Positions 1 through 10,543 of a stretch of 64,000 nucleotides of DNA are shown here, piece after piece (position 1 is the first letter of the stretch; each line of letters begins with the position of its first letter). Made by a program: the position numbers and the translations under genes. Below the pieces are notes generated by a model, which saw nothing but the letters and a program-made list of their open reading frames with translations, was not told where the DNA came from and made no database searches. Source of the stretch: Plicaturopsis crispa FD-325 SS-3 (Eukaryota; Basidiomycota; Agaricomycetes; Amylocorticiales; Amylocorticiaceae); contig KN832557.1 in the NCBI GenBank assembly GCA_000827205.1, positions 842,461 through 906,460 of the forward strand, written 5' to 3'.

Positions 1-770
1 ATAGAATTTTAGAAAATCTGTGGTACTAGCAGCCTCTGGTTATTATGTTTTTCTTTAGGCTTCCTTCGACACTGTCGTTTTGAATATCTTCATACTACTC
101 ATTTCAAGAGTAGTGTGACCACAATTTCCCTCAACATAATCTGTTCAGCAATGTGGTGATGTTTGTCAAAATATTTTTCGCCGTGTCTTTACCATGTTAT
201 TGACAAGGTTTTTCAGAAGTTCTTTCTGAATATATTGCGCGTTTATATCTGAGAAGTACTATAAACTATCTTGTGTTGGATTTCAATGTAAATTGAGCAT
301 CATCTTGTTAAATGTACCATGTATCTTTGTTTGCTTATTATCAGCATTTCATTGCTGTGAATATCCTGAACTATTTTTGAAAACTTCTTTCAGTACCTGT
401 AGAATATTGTCCACCATACATTTATTGTAATATGGATAGAAATATGGTGAACAGTAGTTAGAAACCCCTTCAGGATACATTTTACATATCTTGTCCACTG
501 ATATTCAAATATTTGTTCACCCGAACCATGCAAATGTCACAGTGAGATCATTCTGAATTCTCCGTCTCGATACTTTCAAGATAAAATTCATATGATTACT
601 TTGAAGGTACTGTAAAATATATTTTGAAGCCACGGTAAAGATTGTTCCGTAAATTTTTCGCATTTCTTGGCTCATAATATGGTAGAGATTTGTAGAAAAT
701 ATTTCGGATAATTTGCCACTTTTTATGGTAAAAGTATTTACCCCATATTTAACCAATATTCACACTATAT
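1..770. other. AT-rich non-coding block
   Basis: The first about 770 bases are strongly A+T-rich, with many short T and A runs, and switch abruptly near position 775 to the GC-richer composition of the rest of the window. The only open frames are short and resemble no protein I know. No tRNA, rRNA or terminal repeat was recognised. It could be decayed repeat DNA; this is inference from composition only. Confidence 0.55.
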
Positions 771-2490
771 TTGCTCATGTTCTGCTGTCGTGTACCCAGT
801 GGGCAGCCCGGGGCGAGAAGGCACCGGATGTTTGTTCCTGTTGTTTCCAAAAGCCTTGAGCTTTGGTACCCGTGCAAAAGGCCAGAGTGGGAAGCGTTTG
901 GTTCACATCGTCCGTACAACTCATAAGGAGAGGGATTGAACAAAGCCAAACAAGGTGCAATATTTCATGTCTCATGTTGAACCGAAAACCTATCAAGAAC
1001 TGGGCCAAAATCTGATTTATTGCGTCTGGCTAGTTCTGTTAATGAATACTACACTTGATCTAAGCCAAAAGGCCAGAGTGGTAGAGAAGCCGGGAAGATC
1101 CAGGAGAACGCTTTATACGACGCGGAAGATGCACGGACCAACGAACTGTTTATTTTCGAGTTTTGATGGGGAAGTGATGGGAAGGGTCACGCCAAGATTT
1201 GGGGAGTAGGTGTGTGCAGTTGATCTCGACCGACGCAAACTGATTTGAGGGAGATCAGATGCGCACTGCGGTAGCCAGAGCAGTTTTGCGAACGCCGCAA
1301 ATGAAAATACGATCGGGATAGGAGAATGGCCTAGAATGGTGCTTACCAATCTCGTAGGCGTTGTTTGGTTCCGGGGGTGCCTAACACTGACAATCCGAAT
1401 ACCGCTCCGGACTAGTGCTGAGGCCCTAATCGTCCTTCAACTCCTGACTTCGGCCACTAACTTGCAACACCCACTATATATGCCTGACGCCAATCCAACC
1501 GCCGCCGTATGGACAAGCCGTTTGCACTGCTACCTAGGAGTGTGAATCTTGTGCAGTCGCCGTCGCCGTTCCGCACTTCAATATCCCTTACCGCGCTAGG
1601 GAGTATCCAAAGTCGACTGCATCTCTTGCCCCCACTGCGTAATAATGTTATCCAGACTCTAACGATGCCGTCGACGGTACACCATCTTCGAAAGGATCCA
1701 ATGTGACTGGGCTCGGCTTCCCACGCCCTTTCCCTCCTACGCATCGCGCCGAGTGGACAGCTGGTCACCGTAGCCACTGTCGCGTCCACTAAGCCATCTC
1801 CCCCCGCGCTCCCTCAGGCTCATTCAACCTGGTGCACGAAGCGCTTCTTCTACACCGGCCCCGCGCCCATTGTCTCTGGCAGCTCTCGCTCGAAGCGCTC
1901 GCGCACATCTCTGTTCACAACGACAGACGCGTCGCGGCGAACGGTCTTGTCTGTGTTGAGTCGCATCCGACGCACTTACGCTGCTGCTGCTGATAGGAAA
2001 GTACCGTGCAGAGGCGTGTGCGCTTGCGGCTCGCCGCCTGGAACAATCCGTCGGTACTACAAAAGAAGACGCGAAGAAGATGAAGTGGCTAGCACAGCTG
2101 TCTCGCGATGAGGAGACCGTGGACGACATGTAGCAGACGTTTGTTCATTCCAGGCCTGTTGTCTATCCACGCCGTCTCTGTGGTTTGTACTCTGCCAAGT
2201 CACGGAAATAACCACTTGGCCTTTTTGTCGGTCAAGACTCGATGCATATTGGAATACCACACTCGACTGAGTCGACTCCACTGTACCAACTCCATTCTAA
2301 CATTCAACATTCAGGAAGGTGGGAATACTAGGGCGCAACTTCACATTGAGCCGTGCGGCGGTCTTCGTCATTGCTGGGGGATTGAAGCGACGATCTCGCG
2401 GTATACATAGGCAGCGGGCATCGAAAGGTCAACAATAACTAGAGGATAAACAATACGGGCCCAAGGTCTGCACAACCTTAAGGCATCTAG
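771..2490. other. Poorly coding region with a possible gene tail
   Basis: No convincing complete gene is seen. On the plus strand about 1990-2132 there is a frame ending in a TAG with a charged, protein-like composition, ending in residues KWLAQLSRDEETVDDM. A second open plus frame lies just upstream (about 1830-1985) and could be joined by a short intron. I do not recognise the product, and no start was found, so this may be the end of a small gene or a relic. Confidence 0.25.
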
Positions 2491-3933
2491 CTAGATAACT
2501 ACGTTGGCCACCTCAAAAGTCTGCACCTCATTCTGAGCAAAGTTGGACCCGAACATGGTGCCGTTCTGCGTTGTGTCAGTAGCATGGGCGACGTACTGGT
2601 CGCCGCTGCTAATCTGAGTATTCCACCGCGGGATCGCTTGTCCGTCCTTGCCCGGGGTGCTGAAGCCCGACAAGTCAAAGTTGAGGTTCTGCGCGTCGCC
2701 CCAGTTGATCGCCACGATCACCAACTTCTTTCCTGCGGCATCGTACGCGGCCACGACGTTATCCGCACCGCCATCCAGTATCTTCATGCCCTCCCTGATG
2801 TGTCGGGTGAACTGCGCGAGACAAAAGTATTTCTGTCCCGGGGTATTCAACGTCAAGTCGTCGTTGTTTCCGTCCACCAGGCCCCATCCGCCGCTGTCGA
2901 TGGCCTGCCAGTAGACCCAGCCCGTGGGGTGCAGCCACCTGAAGTCGAGAATCAGGTTGCTCACGAGCTTCGACCCCGTGGCGTCGCTCTCTCCGTACTC
3001 GGTGTTCCAGATCGGCAGGCCCGCGTTGGACGCAAGGTCGTACAGCCCATCCCGGCTGCCCCCACCCTCCTGGTACCCGTGCACATTCACCCTGCCAATC
3101 TTGGCGATGGCGTCCGAGCCGAGCCCTGCAAACGTTACGACGGCCTCGTCATATGTGTTCTCGTCGGACGCGGCCACCAGGGTGGTGGTTAGCCCCCGGC
3201 TGTCGAGCTCGGACCGCGCGTATGGAATTACGGATGCCATGGTCGCGATGTTGTAGTGGCATCCTTCCTGCGCTCCCCACAGGCCACCCCAAGTGGGTGA
3301 AGTCGGCTCGTTGAACGGCTCGACGGACGCAAACGTGATTCCCCAGTGCTCCTTGGCGTACTGCGCGATGGAGGCGAGATACGTCGCGTGCGTGTCGTAA
3401 TTCCATGACTGGAGGTTGTCGGTGACGCCGACATCTGATCCGGACGGGTTATGATTGTAGCACATCCACCACGGCGGCGAGTTTGAGAACAGCTCGAGGT
3501 GGTTCGCGCCCCGGGAGGCGGCCTTGATCAGCATCGTGCGTTGATTTGCGTCGACGGACCAATCCCAACTGGAAGAAGTCGGATCTGAGCTGGCCCAGTC
3601 GAGCCAGTAGCTGTCCATCTCGCGGGAGGCCAACAGCTTGGGGCTCTTGACCATAGAGGCGCCGTCGTAGGTGTTATTGGAAGAGGCACCGGCGTTGTAT
3701 CGCGCGATGTTGAAGCCAAGCCCTGGAAGGGTAACCGAGTTGAGCGTCGTGGTGTTGAGGGTGAAGAAGATGTCGGCTAGGTCGTCGCGGTTGCCGAAGG
3801 CCTTCGCCCACCAGGCTAGGGAGACACCCCAGCCGTCCCAGGTTCCCCAATTTGACTGGGCGTTGATGGTGGTCGTCGTGTCTGCTGCCACCAAGGCAGC
3901 CAGAGCGCCTGCGAGGACGACATGATGCAACAT
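2491..3933 (-). CDS. Secreted GH30 endo-beta-1,6-galactanase
   Basis: A single uninterrupted 480-residue frame starting at ATG 3933. It begins with a clear secretion signal (hydrophobic core LAGALAALVAA, cleavage near residue 18). The body reads closely like fungal glycoside hydrolase family 30 endo-beta-1,6-galactanases such as the Trichoderma enzyme: SNWGTWDGWGVSLAWWAK near residues 27-44, then FSNSPPWWM, SVEPFNEP with the likely acid/base Glu about 209, and IWNTEYGES with the likely nucleophile Glu about 312. Length matches the family (about 480). The enzyme would be extracellular and cleave beta-1,6-galactan side chains, for example on plant arabinogalactan proteins. It has no intron, unlike nearly every neighbour, and no carbohydrate-binding module. 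Sure of the family; the substrate follows from family resemblance. Confidence 0.93.
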   Translation of the reverse strand: MLHHVVLAGALAALVAADTTTTINAQSNWGTWDGWGVSLAWWAKAFGNRDDLADIFFTLNTTTLNSVTLPGLGFNIARYNAGASSNNTYDGASMVKSPKLLASREMDSYWLDWASSDPTSSSWDWSVDANQRTMLIKAASRGANHLELFSNSPPWWMCYNHNPSGSDVGVTDNLQSWNYDTHATYLASIAQYAKEHWGITFASVEPFNEPTSPTWGGLWGAQEGCHYNIATMASVIPYARSELDSRGLTTTLVAASDENTYDEAVVTFAGLGSDAIAKIGRVNVHGYQEGGGSRDGLYDLASNAGLPIWNTEYGESDATGSKLVSNLILDFRWLHPTGWVYWQAIDSGGWGLVDGNNDDLTLNTPGQKYFCLAQFTRHIREGMKILDGGADNVVAAYDAAGKKLVIVAINWGDAQNLNFDLSGFSTPGKDGQAIPRWNTQISSGDQYVAHATDTTQNGTMFGSNFAQNEVQTFEVANVVI

Positions 3934-4634
3934 CGTGAAGCCCGTGTAGACTCGGAGCTCGACGCTGTAGTACTAGAAATCTAGTATGAGACACTCAGCG
4001 TTGTCTCATCATGCGTGGATGATAGCTGTGGTCAGACTTACCCGGTAGTATCGAGGACTATGAGTACTGTGTGCGCATAGTAAGAGATAGGACTTATAGT
4101 GTCAAAAATCAGAGGATACATACCTCAACGGCGTCGTAAGTACCTAGTGTGGGACACACTGCGTCTCTAGACCTCGGGCTCCGTACCCACAGGTCGCTTT
4201 ATGTACCTACAGCCACGGGTAAGAATCAGCGCACTGCTTTAGTACCCCATGAATGCATGACCATCGATCAACTTCCCGGGCTACCTATCGCTCTCAAGAA
4301 GTTCGAGTACACGAGATACATGTGCACGAGGGGTGTTCAATGATACAGGTCGATTCTGAACGCCGCGCCGCTCGCTCACTCACTCACGCGGCGAAGTCAC
4401 CATGCGTGCGTAACTTCGGTAAGATGGTCCAAGCCTTTCCGTTGATGATAACTTTTGGCTAACGGTGCAGTGTACTTGTGTACTTGTTCACTACAGCACC
4501 GTACAGTGACATCGCACATAAATTGCTTTCCACGCGAGATAAGCCTCTATAAGCCTATTACTGATGAAGACGAAAATTATTTACCGGGCGTATAGTGACT
4601 ATTTGACAAATGCGACGATCGATTCCTCAATCCC
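3934..4634. other. Intergenic, upstream of the GH30 gene
   Basis: Upstream region of the minus-strand galactanase and downstream of the methyltransferase-like gene. Only short frames occur and none looks coding. No specific regulatory motif was recognised. Confidence 0.5.
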
Positions 4635-5415
4635 CTAGCAAACTCCGGGCAGAAACCATGCCGGGACGCGTGCGCGCCACATATCCCACTCTGCGCCGAA
4701 CAGTTTATGCATCTGGGCGTCCTCCGCGCGTGCCCTGCTCACACCGACACTAACCGTCCACGCCCACCACGCAGCCCACAGCGCGTACAGCGCCCACGCC
4801 CGCGGGACAAGCGTGCCCGCGACAGAGGCCAGGGCTGGGCCCCGAATGACGCACTCGCTCACCCAGCCGCCGGGCGTGAACAGCGCGAGCGCGACGCCGG
4901 CGATCATCATCATGGATCCCGTGTAGCTGGGGTGGCGCACCCAGGAGTACGGACCGCTGGTGACAAGTGTATGGGAAGGGTGGATGGTGAGATCGAATGT
5001 GAAGAGATGACCGAGGGTGCCGAAGCAGACAAGGCGCAGGGCCGCGCCTGAGAGGGCGAGCAGTGTGCCGAGGAGAAATATGGGTGTGGTGTGGAGGGCG
5101 GTCGGCTTGGAGGTGGGGCAGCTAATTTTGGAGAGCGGGCTGGCATCGGACGGGGAAAGGAATGCGAGTGCTTCGAAGACAGCGACCGCGTATACGACGT
5201 ACGGCTGCAGCTATTAAATTGAGGTGCATCGTCAGTCCAACGGGGTAAAACTCGCAAAAGACAAGGCGTACCCCCATGATCAGCGGTGCGATCTGTAATG
5301 CCTTCAAGGAGTCCATGTTATAACGGCCCTTGTCTGGCGTTTTATTAGGTGGGGTCCACGCCAGTGTACCGGCGACTGCCTGGAGAGCGGTGAAGACTGT
5401 TCTGGTAGCAGACAT
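4635..5415 (-). CDS. Isoprenylcysteine carboxyl methyltransferase-like membrane protein (ICMT/PEMT family)
   Basis: Two exons, 5272-5415 and 4635-5210, joined over a 61-nt GT-AG intron with a CTGAC branch site, give 239 residues, the usual size for Ste14-type enzymes. Several hydrophobic segments are present (for example IFLLGTLLALSGAAL and the stretch rich in Trp/Ala near residues 185-205). The hallmark RHPSYTG lies near residues 140-146. The C-terminal EWDMWRARVPAWFLPGV matches the family's conserved end. Members methylate the carboxyl group of prenylated cysteines using S-adenosylmethionine in the ER membrane. Agaricomycetes often carry several diverged copies, so substrate specificity is open. 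It diverges from the phosphatase gene downstream on the plus strand. Confidence 0.85.
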
Positions 5416-6082
5416 GGCGGGATCGCGGTACGTCTATTGGGGGGATTTGGACGAGGGTGAGGGCGTGCATATACGTTAGCTCTCTCGCAGCCATTTATAC
5501 ATTCGTCCTCGGCATAGGCGGTCATGGTCTTGACGTGGCTACCGATAGATCGTAAATTGGCATCAGGAAAAGACAAAAAGCAGAGTCGCACAAGACATGT
5601 CGAGACAAAAAGGTGAGCGCGACATACGGCCCATGTCTTGGATTACCGGAAGATCATTTAAGCCGTATATGCGGGGAAACGTATGAAAGCGCGAGTCAAA
5701 CTATATGTCAAGTACGTTGAGTTACTTGTCGTTACAGACGATCCAAAGCCTTACCGACAGCGAAATCGAATTGTTAAGCTTGTATCGTTCGCCATGATGG
5801 AGGCGGTTAAAGCGTTGAAGTCGCTGCCCGGATGCCGCTACGGCCAGCCTCCCTGCGATACGTCTTTAGCAGCCGCGACCATGGTTGGACCCGGACTGTC
5901 ACTACAGAATTTCTAGGTACTCGCAGAGTCTCCCGTTTTCAAGAATAGTTGCAGTATTTGGTGAGTCGTTCACAGAATCCAGCCCTCAGCTCCAGCTTCG
6001 AGGCCACCGTTTTTCCTACGCTCACTCCATCGTGACTGACGGGCAGATCCTGTACTATACTTATAAGACTGGTACTATCGAC
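5416..6082. other. Divergent promoter region between methyltransferase-like and phosphatase genes
   Basis: About 670 bases between two oppositely oriented starts. The frame of the phosphatase stays open upstream to about 5885, but has no ATG there before 6083 and reads unlike a conserved protein, so it is treated as 5' untranslated DNA. Confidence 0.5.
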
Positions 6083-7213
6083 ATGCGTTCACCGCCCACG
6101 TCTCCCTCCGAACTAGCCGCCTCTGCATCTAAGGCACTGTACGAAGACTCCCCGTCCTCTGTTTCACAGCAGAAACAGAAGGAGAAAACAAGACGCGCAA
6201 ATCTCGCGCTGGACTTGGGTAAAACGGATCGCCACACCAGAATAGCCATGGAGGGCATGCTTTCTTTCGAAGGACTCCCTGACGAGGTTATGCAGTCCAT
6301 GATCACCCCAATGCACCAAATCCTACCTCCGCCCGGCAGCGCGCGCACGTCTCCTACCTCCCCGCGCCGTTCACTGTCCACTTTCAAATCCACCCCCAAC
6401 TTCTCTAAATCACCGTCACCACCCTCTCTAGTTCGGGGAACGCTCTACCTAGGCTCTCTTTCTGCGCTCACGGACGAGGCCACCCTGCAATCCGCGAACG
6501 TCACGCATCTCCTCTCCGTACTTGATCAGCCCTGGCTGCCCGCTCTCTCGTCAGCTGAGTCTGCGCGCCTAAAAAAATACCGTGTCGAAGTGCCAGATGT
6601 CCCAGGAGTGAACGCAGATGGCTTGGAAATCGAGCGCGAATTCCAGGGTGCGTGCGAATGGATTGAAGAAGCGTTATCTTCTGGCGGGAACGTGCTCGTA
6701 CACTGTCAGCAGGTCCGTCGTGGTTATTTTGCATCCGGATGCAACCTTACGGCTGATTGTTGGGTCTAGGGAGTCTCAAGATCGCCAACGATTGTACTTG
6801 CCTACATGATTCAGCGTGGATACACGTATCCAGACGCGTTAGCGCTCGTCAAACGCGCGCGCCCGTGCGTGAAGCCCAACCGGGGATTCATCCAGGCACT
6901 GCAGAGATGGGAAGAAAGATGCCAGAAGGCAAAGGGTGTTCCCGGCAGTCCGCTCAGCCCAGACACGCCAAAGCCACGCACAGACGCTGCCTTTCACCCG
7001 CGAGTGTCGCCTACGTCCGTACAACTGCCCCCTACCCTCACAACAACACATGTCGCCTCCCCGACAGCAAACGCGCTCATTCTGCCCCCCACGACGCCGC
7101 CTCATGCACCTCTGAAGGAGACGGCGATGCATCATAGTCCCCAGCGGACGCCCTCAAAGAAAGGACTGGATACGACAAACCGGCGGAAGGGCCCTACGAG
7201 CTTGCCTAGATGA
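6083..7213 (+). CDS. Dual-specificity protein phosphatase
   Basis: Exons 6083-6712 and 6770-7213, joined over a 57-nt intron, encode 357 residues. The intron splits the active-site loop, which reads HCQQGVSRS after joining: the P-loop HC-x5-R with catalytic Cys about 208 and Arg about 214. Upstream lie LYLGSLSALTDEATLQ and a THLLSVLD strand typical of the DSP fold, and a VPDVPG segment that may carry the general-acid Asp. The first 110 residues and the last 110 are rich in Ser, Pro and Thr and probably disordered, with many SP/TP sites. Such enzymes remove phosphate from Ser/Thr and Tyr, often on MAP kinases; the substrate here is unknown. ATG 6083 (MRSPPTSPS) is the first ATG in frame. Confidence 0.9.
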
Positions 7214-7738
7214 CGTCTTCAATGGTTCTTGATCTCGTTTTGACTCGCACTTTTTCCTCATACACGACAATATGTCCATATTTTGCCAGGTCTTCATTCG
7301 CCACACCCACGGACTACAACCGCACTGTAACACGTCTGTACATTGACTGCTTAGACCGGCACATACACGCTCCGCGTTTTGGTCTTTTGCACTTTGGGTT
7401 ACTCCTTCCGCGCTATCATCTGCACATGCCCCCTCAATTGTCACATAAACGCATCGCACCGTTCATCCATATATCCGTGTCATTTGTAGCGTAGTACCAC
7501 TCATATATATGTATCATGCCAAGCTGTCTAGCGCTCTCGTATGACCTTGTCGATGACGTGCACCTTAATGAGGATCCGGCAAAAAAGTAGCTTGCCCAGG
7601 TATAATACTAAAAACAGTGTAGCGTATGCAAGTACTTAGCGTAAACGGTATAATCAGTCTGTACATTCTATGAGCTTCCCATAGCTCCCGGGGGATGTGC
7701 CCTCACGTCTGGCATCTATAGATTGGAAATGGCAGCGT
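7214..7738. other. Convergent 3' intergenic region
   Basis: Between the ends of the phosphatase (plus) and Dgk1 (minus). Short open frames only; nothing else recognised. Confidence 0.5.
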
Positions 7739-9017
7739 TCAAGCGCGGAAGAGCCCGAGGAACTTCATCAGGCCCCATAGGCACCCGCCGGTGATGATGG
7801 GCAACGTCATGTTATCGTCCCATGTTCCAAGATCTAAACGAGCGAGAATGAGCTGGGGTAGTACAGCGAGACAAAGACGACACCACATGCCTAATGCTTC
7901 TGCAACACCCGTAACGAGACCAGCCACAACTCCCACTATGCTCAGGCCTAACCAACCGCCGAGGGCGAGTCCTTCCAGCCCAAACTGCGACATGCCGTGT
8001 CCCTGCGGTACGCTCGGGAGCGCACCGTGCGCCCACGTCCAGCTCACGTCTGCCGGGCGAACGGGCGCAAGCCAGCCCCAGAAACCGACGGCGATAAGCG
8101 CGCCTGTGAGGGTGGCTGCCATGAAACCGGCGAGCGATTTACGCGCCGCGAATGGTAGGCCGAGGATACGGCGGGGAAGGGGTCCGGTGCGGCGGCCGAG
8201 CATACGCCCGAAGGTGGACGCGGCGGTGTCTGCCCACGATAGACTGGTGGCGGGACGAATGGGACCGCATCAGCGTCGTCGTGTGACAAGAGTGCGCGAC
8301 TTACATGATGATAGAGACTGTGGCAATGTCGAGGGGAAACACGGAGAGTACAAAACCGCATCCAATGAGATACCAAATCACCCCGTTTGTCATTTCCTAC
8401 GTTCCAGCGTCACGATGTGTGTTTGCTATGCACGATAAGGCGTACACGTACCTTTTCGCTTTCGCGCATGAGGAAACCGAGAAATCGTTCGTATACCCTT
8501 GCGAACGCCGGATTCCGGAGACGAACCATGTCGGTGGGCGCAATGACAGCTAGTGCCGTGCAGAGGACAACGACAACAGTTCGTGGCGAGCCATTCGACG
8601 TGTAGAGGTAGATCGTCGCGAAGCCTGCGACACCGCAATATCAGCACAAAGACCGCAGGCACGAAATGAACGACACGTACCGATAGATGAATGGAGAATC
8701 TTGCGCGGTATCTCCCAGTCGATAACTTCAACGGCGGGTTTGGGCGAGGAGGGCACGGGCGACCGTGGTGCTGCATCGCCGTTCATGTCTAGCAGGCGCT
8801 CGGCGATCGTCTGGGCGTCACGGTCGTCTTCGCTCGATTCAAGTGGAGGCAGGACTGCTTTAGAGTTCCTGCGTGCGGACCTGCGCGTCTTGCCGTCAGT
8901 CGAGGAGGCGGCGAAGGGGGAAGGAATGCGGGCGCGCGGCGAAGGGGAGGTGCGTGAGCGGCGTGAATGGGAGTCGTGCAAAGTAAACGCGTCGTGTGCT
9001 GGCAGGTTACTGGTCAT
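7739..9017 (-). CDS. DGK1: CTP-dependent diacylglycerol kinase (Dgk1/Hsd1 family)
   Basis: Four exons (8681-9017, 8452-8624, 8305-8396, 7739-8243) join in frame to 368 residues. The first about 95 residues are Ser/Arg-rich and probably disordered. The catalytic membrane domain then starts at [10 protein letters not shown], the signature of yeast Dgk1. It continues through [20 protein letters not shown], a stretch with several hydrophobic helices, and [20 protein letters not shown], the conserved Asp-containing loop shared with CTP-using dolichol and phytol kinases. The enzyme phosphorylates diacylglycerol to phosphatidate with CTP at the ER/nuclear envelope and opposes the Pah1 phosphatase. 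All three introns are 55-61 nt with canonical ends. The next minus-strand gene upstream is RPS22. Confidence 0.92.
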
Positions 9018-9310
9018 GGCAAGGTTGTAGGAGATATATGGCTCAGGTATAGCCTGTACACAGTGTCCGCCGTAGCAGTCGTAAGGAAAGCAGTGAACCG
9101 AGTGGCCGAGAAAAATAAAATAAATCCAGCAGCGCGAAATCAACTGCCTTTTGTCGACTTGCTCAGATGCCGCGCCATGGACGACGCGCCAGCACCTCAT
9201 TTGCGGATATTTCTCGCAATCCAGCAGGAGTAAAAATACAGAGCATGGACATCGTGGATGTATTTTTTGGAGGGTAGCATAACAACATGTACGACAACAT
9301 ATACCCGCAA

Positions 9311-10138
9311 CTAGTATACATATCCTAGAAGCTTGCCACCAACGTTCTTGCGACGCGCCTCCTCGTGGTCGAGGATACCCGACGATGTCGTCTGCACGAA
9401 CGTCAGTACAGTTGAATCGAGTACGAAAGTGGGCATTACGTACAAGGATGATGATACCGAAAGCACGAGCGGGGAGGAGCAAGTTGACCCAGGACTCAAT
9501 TTGGGTGACCTGCACGTTGAAGCGCGGCGAGATGACGCCGGTCTTGTTCAGCCGTCCGTTCAGCTGAATCACGATCTTCCCCGCACGGTGGTCATCGATG
9601 ATCTCGAATTCGCCAATGTAACCTAGACGAAGCAAGTGCGTCAGCATGAGTATCTAACGCACAATGTAGAATCGCAATAGTATGTATAAAGATGTCGGCT
9701 CTGCAGTGAACGCAAATCCGTAGAGAAATAGGAAACACGTTATATTGGCGTCGGAGACGTGGGAGTTGATTTTTCGGAGCGTTAAAACGAGAAACGAGTA
9801 GAGGCAAAATCTCGTCAATCGTAGTTATCACTCCGAGAGTGTGGCGAATAAAAGGAAGAAAAAAGAATACGGAAGCGTAGATGATGAACTTGGCGTACCA
9901 TGGCGTTGCATGACACTCAAAAATTTGACGATAACCTTCGACGAAGGTCGGATCAAGACCTGGCGCTTGCCACGGCGCTCGGCATTGACGATGTTGTTCT
10001 ACGGAAAGTGGATGAGGATTTATAGACCGCCGCACGAGTTGTTCAATACATACAAGGCAGTCATTCTGAATCCAAGTCAGCTACATGTCCGTTTAAGCGA
10101 TAATTCTAGGAACTCACGAGTACGGAGACGCGGACCAT
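9311..10138 (-). CDS. RPS22: 40S ribosomal protein S22 (uS8, S15a)
   Basis: Five exons (10118-10138, 10054-10065, 9899-9998, 9444-9622, 9311-9391) give exactly 130 residues, the normal length for eukaryotic uS8. It starts MVRVSVL, then [39 protein letters not shown], and ends [18 protein letters not shown]. The protein is part of the small ribosomal subunit head/body junction and is essential. The coding sequence opens with two tiny exons of 21 and 12 nt. Intron 3 (9623-9898) is 276 nt, about five times longer than the others, whereas the rest are 52-55 nt. The position 8-11 residues NDCL replace the usual NDAL. It shares a short promoter with RPS17. Confidence 0.97.
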
Positions 10139-10543
10139 GGTGGCGAAGGGTGGTGATAGACAAGGGAAGCGACTGGGGGCAAGAAGATGTGCGGTAAGTA
10201 CCTGAGCTCAGTCCGAGTGTCGCGCTATGGAAAGCGCGAGTCAAGACGAGCGGGCTGGAAAGAGCTGCATTTCGCGAGAAAGTACATCTCGAGTCACACG
10301 CGTCCACATCGCCGTAGACAAGCAAAGTATTCACCTTGACCGGGGGGAGTTCTTGAGGGCGTTGGACGGGGAGCGGAGGGCGATGTCGAGGGAAATTTCG
10401 CGCTGGGTCGGAACCCGGATGTGTGTTGGTACTGTACAGTACCATCTCGGTGGCTTCAGCGTGGCTTCCGATTCCGATTCCGGACCACCGCCGCCAACGC
10501 TAACGCCCGCACCGTCCTCGACGTTCACGACAAACACTTCAAC
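10139..10543. promoter_or_regulatory. Bidirectional promoter of RPS22 and RPS17
   Basis: These 405 bases separate the divergent start codons of two ribosomal protein genes, so they must hold both core promoters and any shared control site. Near the centre is a perfect 16-base palindrome at 10428-10443 with the half site GGTACTGT. Coordinated expression of ribosomal protein genes is well known; a role for this palindrome is inference. Confidence 0.6.

Noticed and set aside
1-770. Mitochondrial DNA insertion or CRISPR-like repeats
   Set aside because: No mitochondrial gene, tRNA or repeat-spacer regularity could be recognised by eye in the AT-rich block.
2584-3192. Long plus-strand open frame opposite the galactanase
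   Set aside because: It lies wholly within the GH30 gene on the other strand and its sequence has no protein-like conservation; it is a shadow of a GC-rich gene.
9623-9898. Box C/D snoRNA inside RPS22 intron 3
   Set aside because: A C-box-like GTGATAA is present, but the only CTGA is near the branch site and no terminal stem was found.
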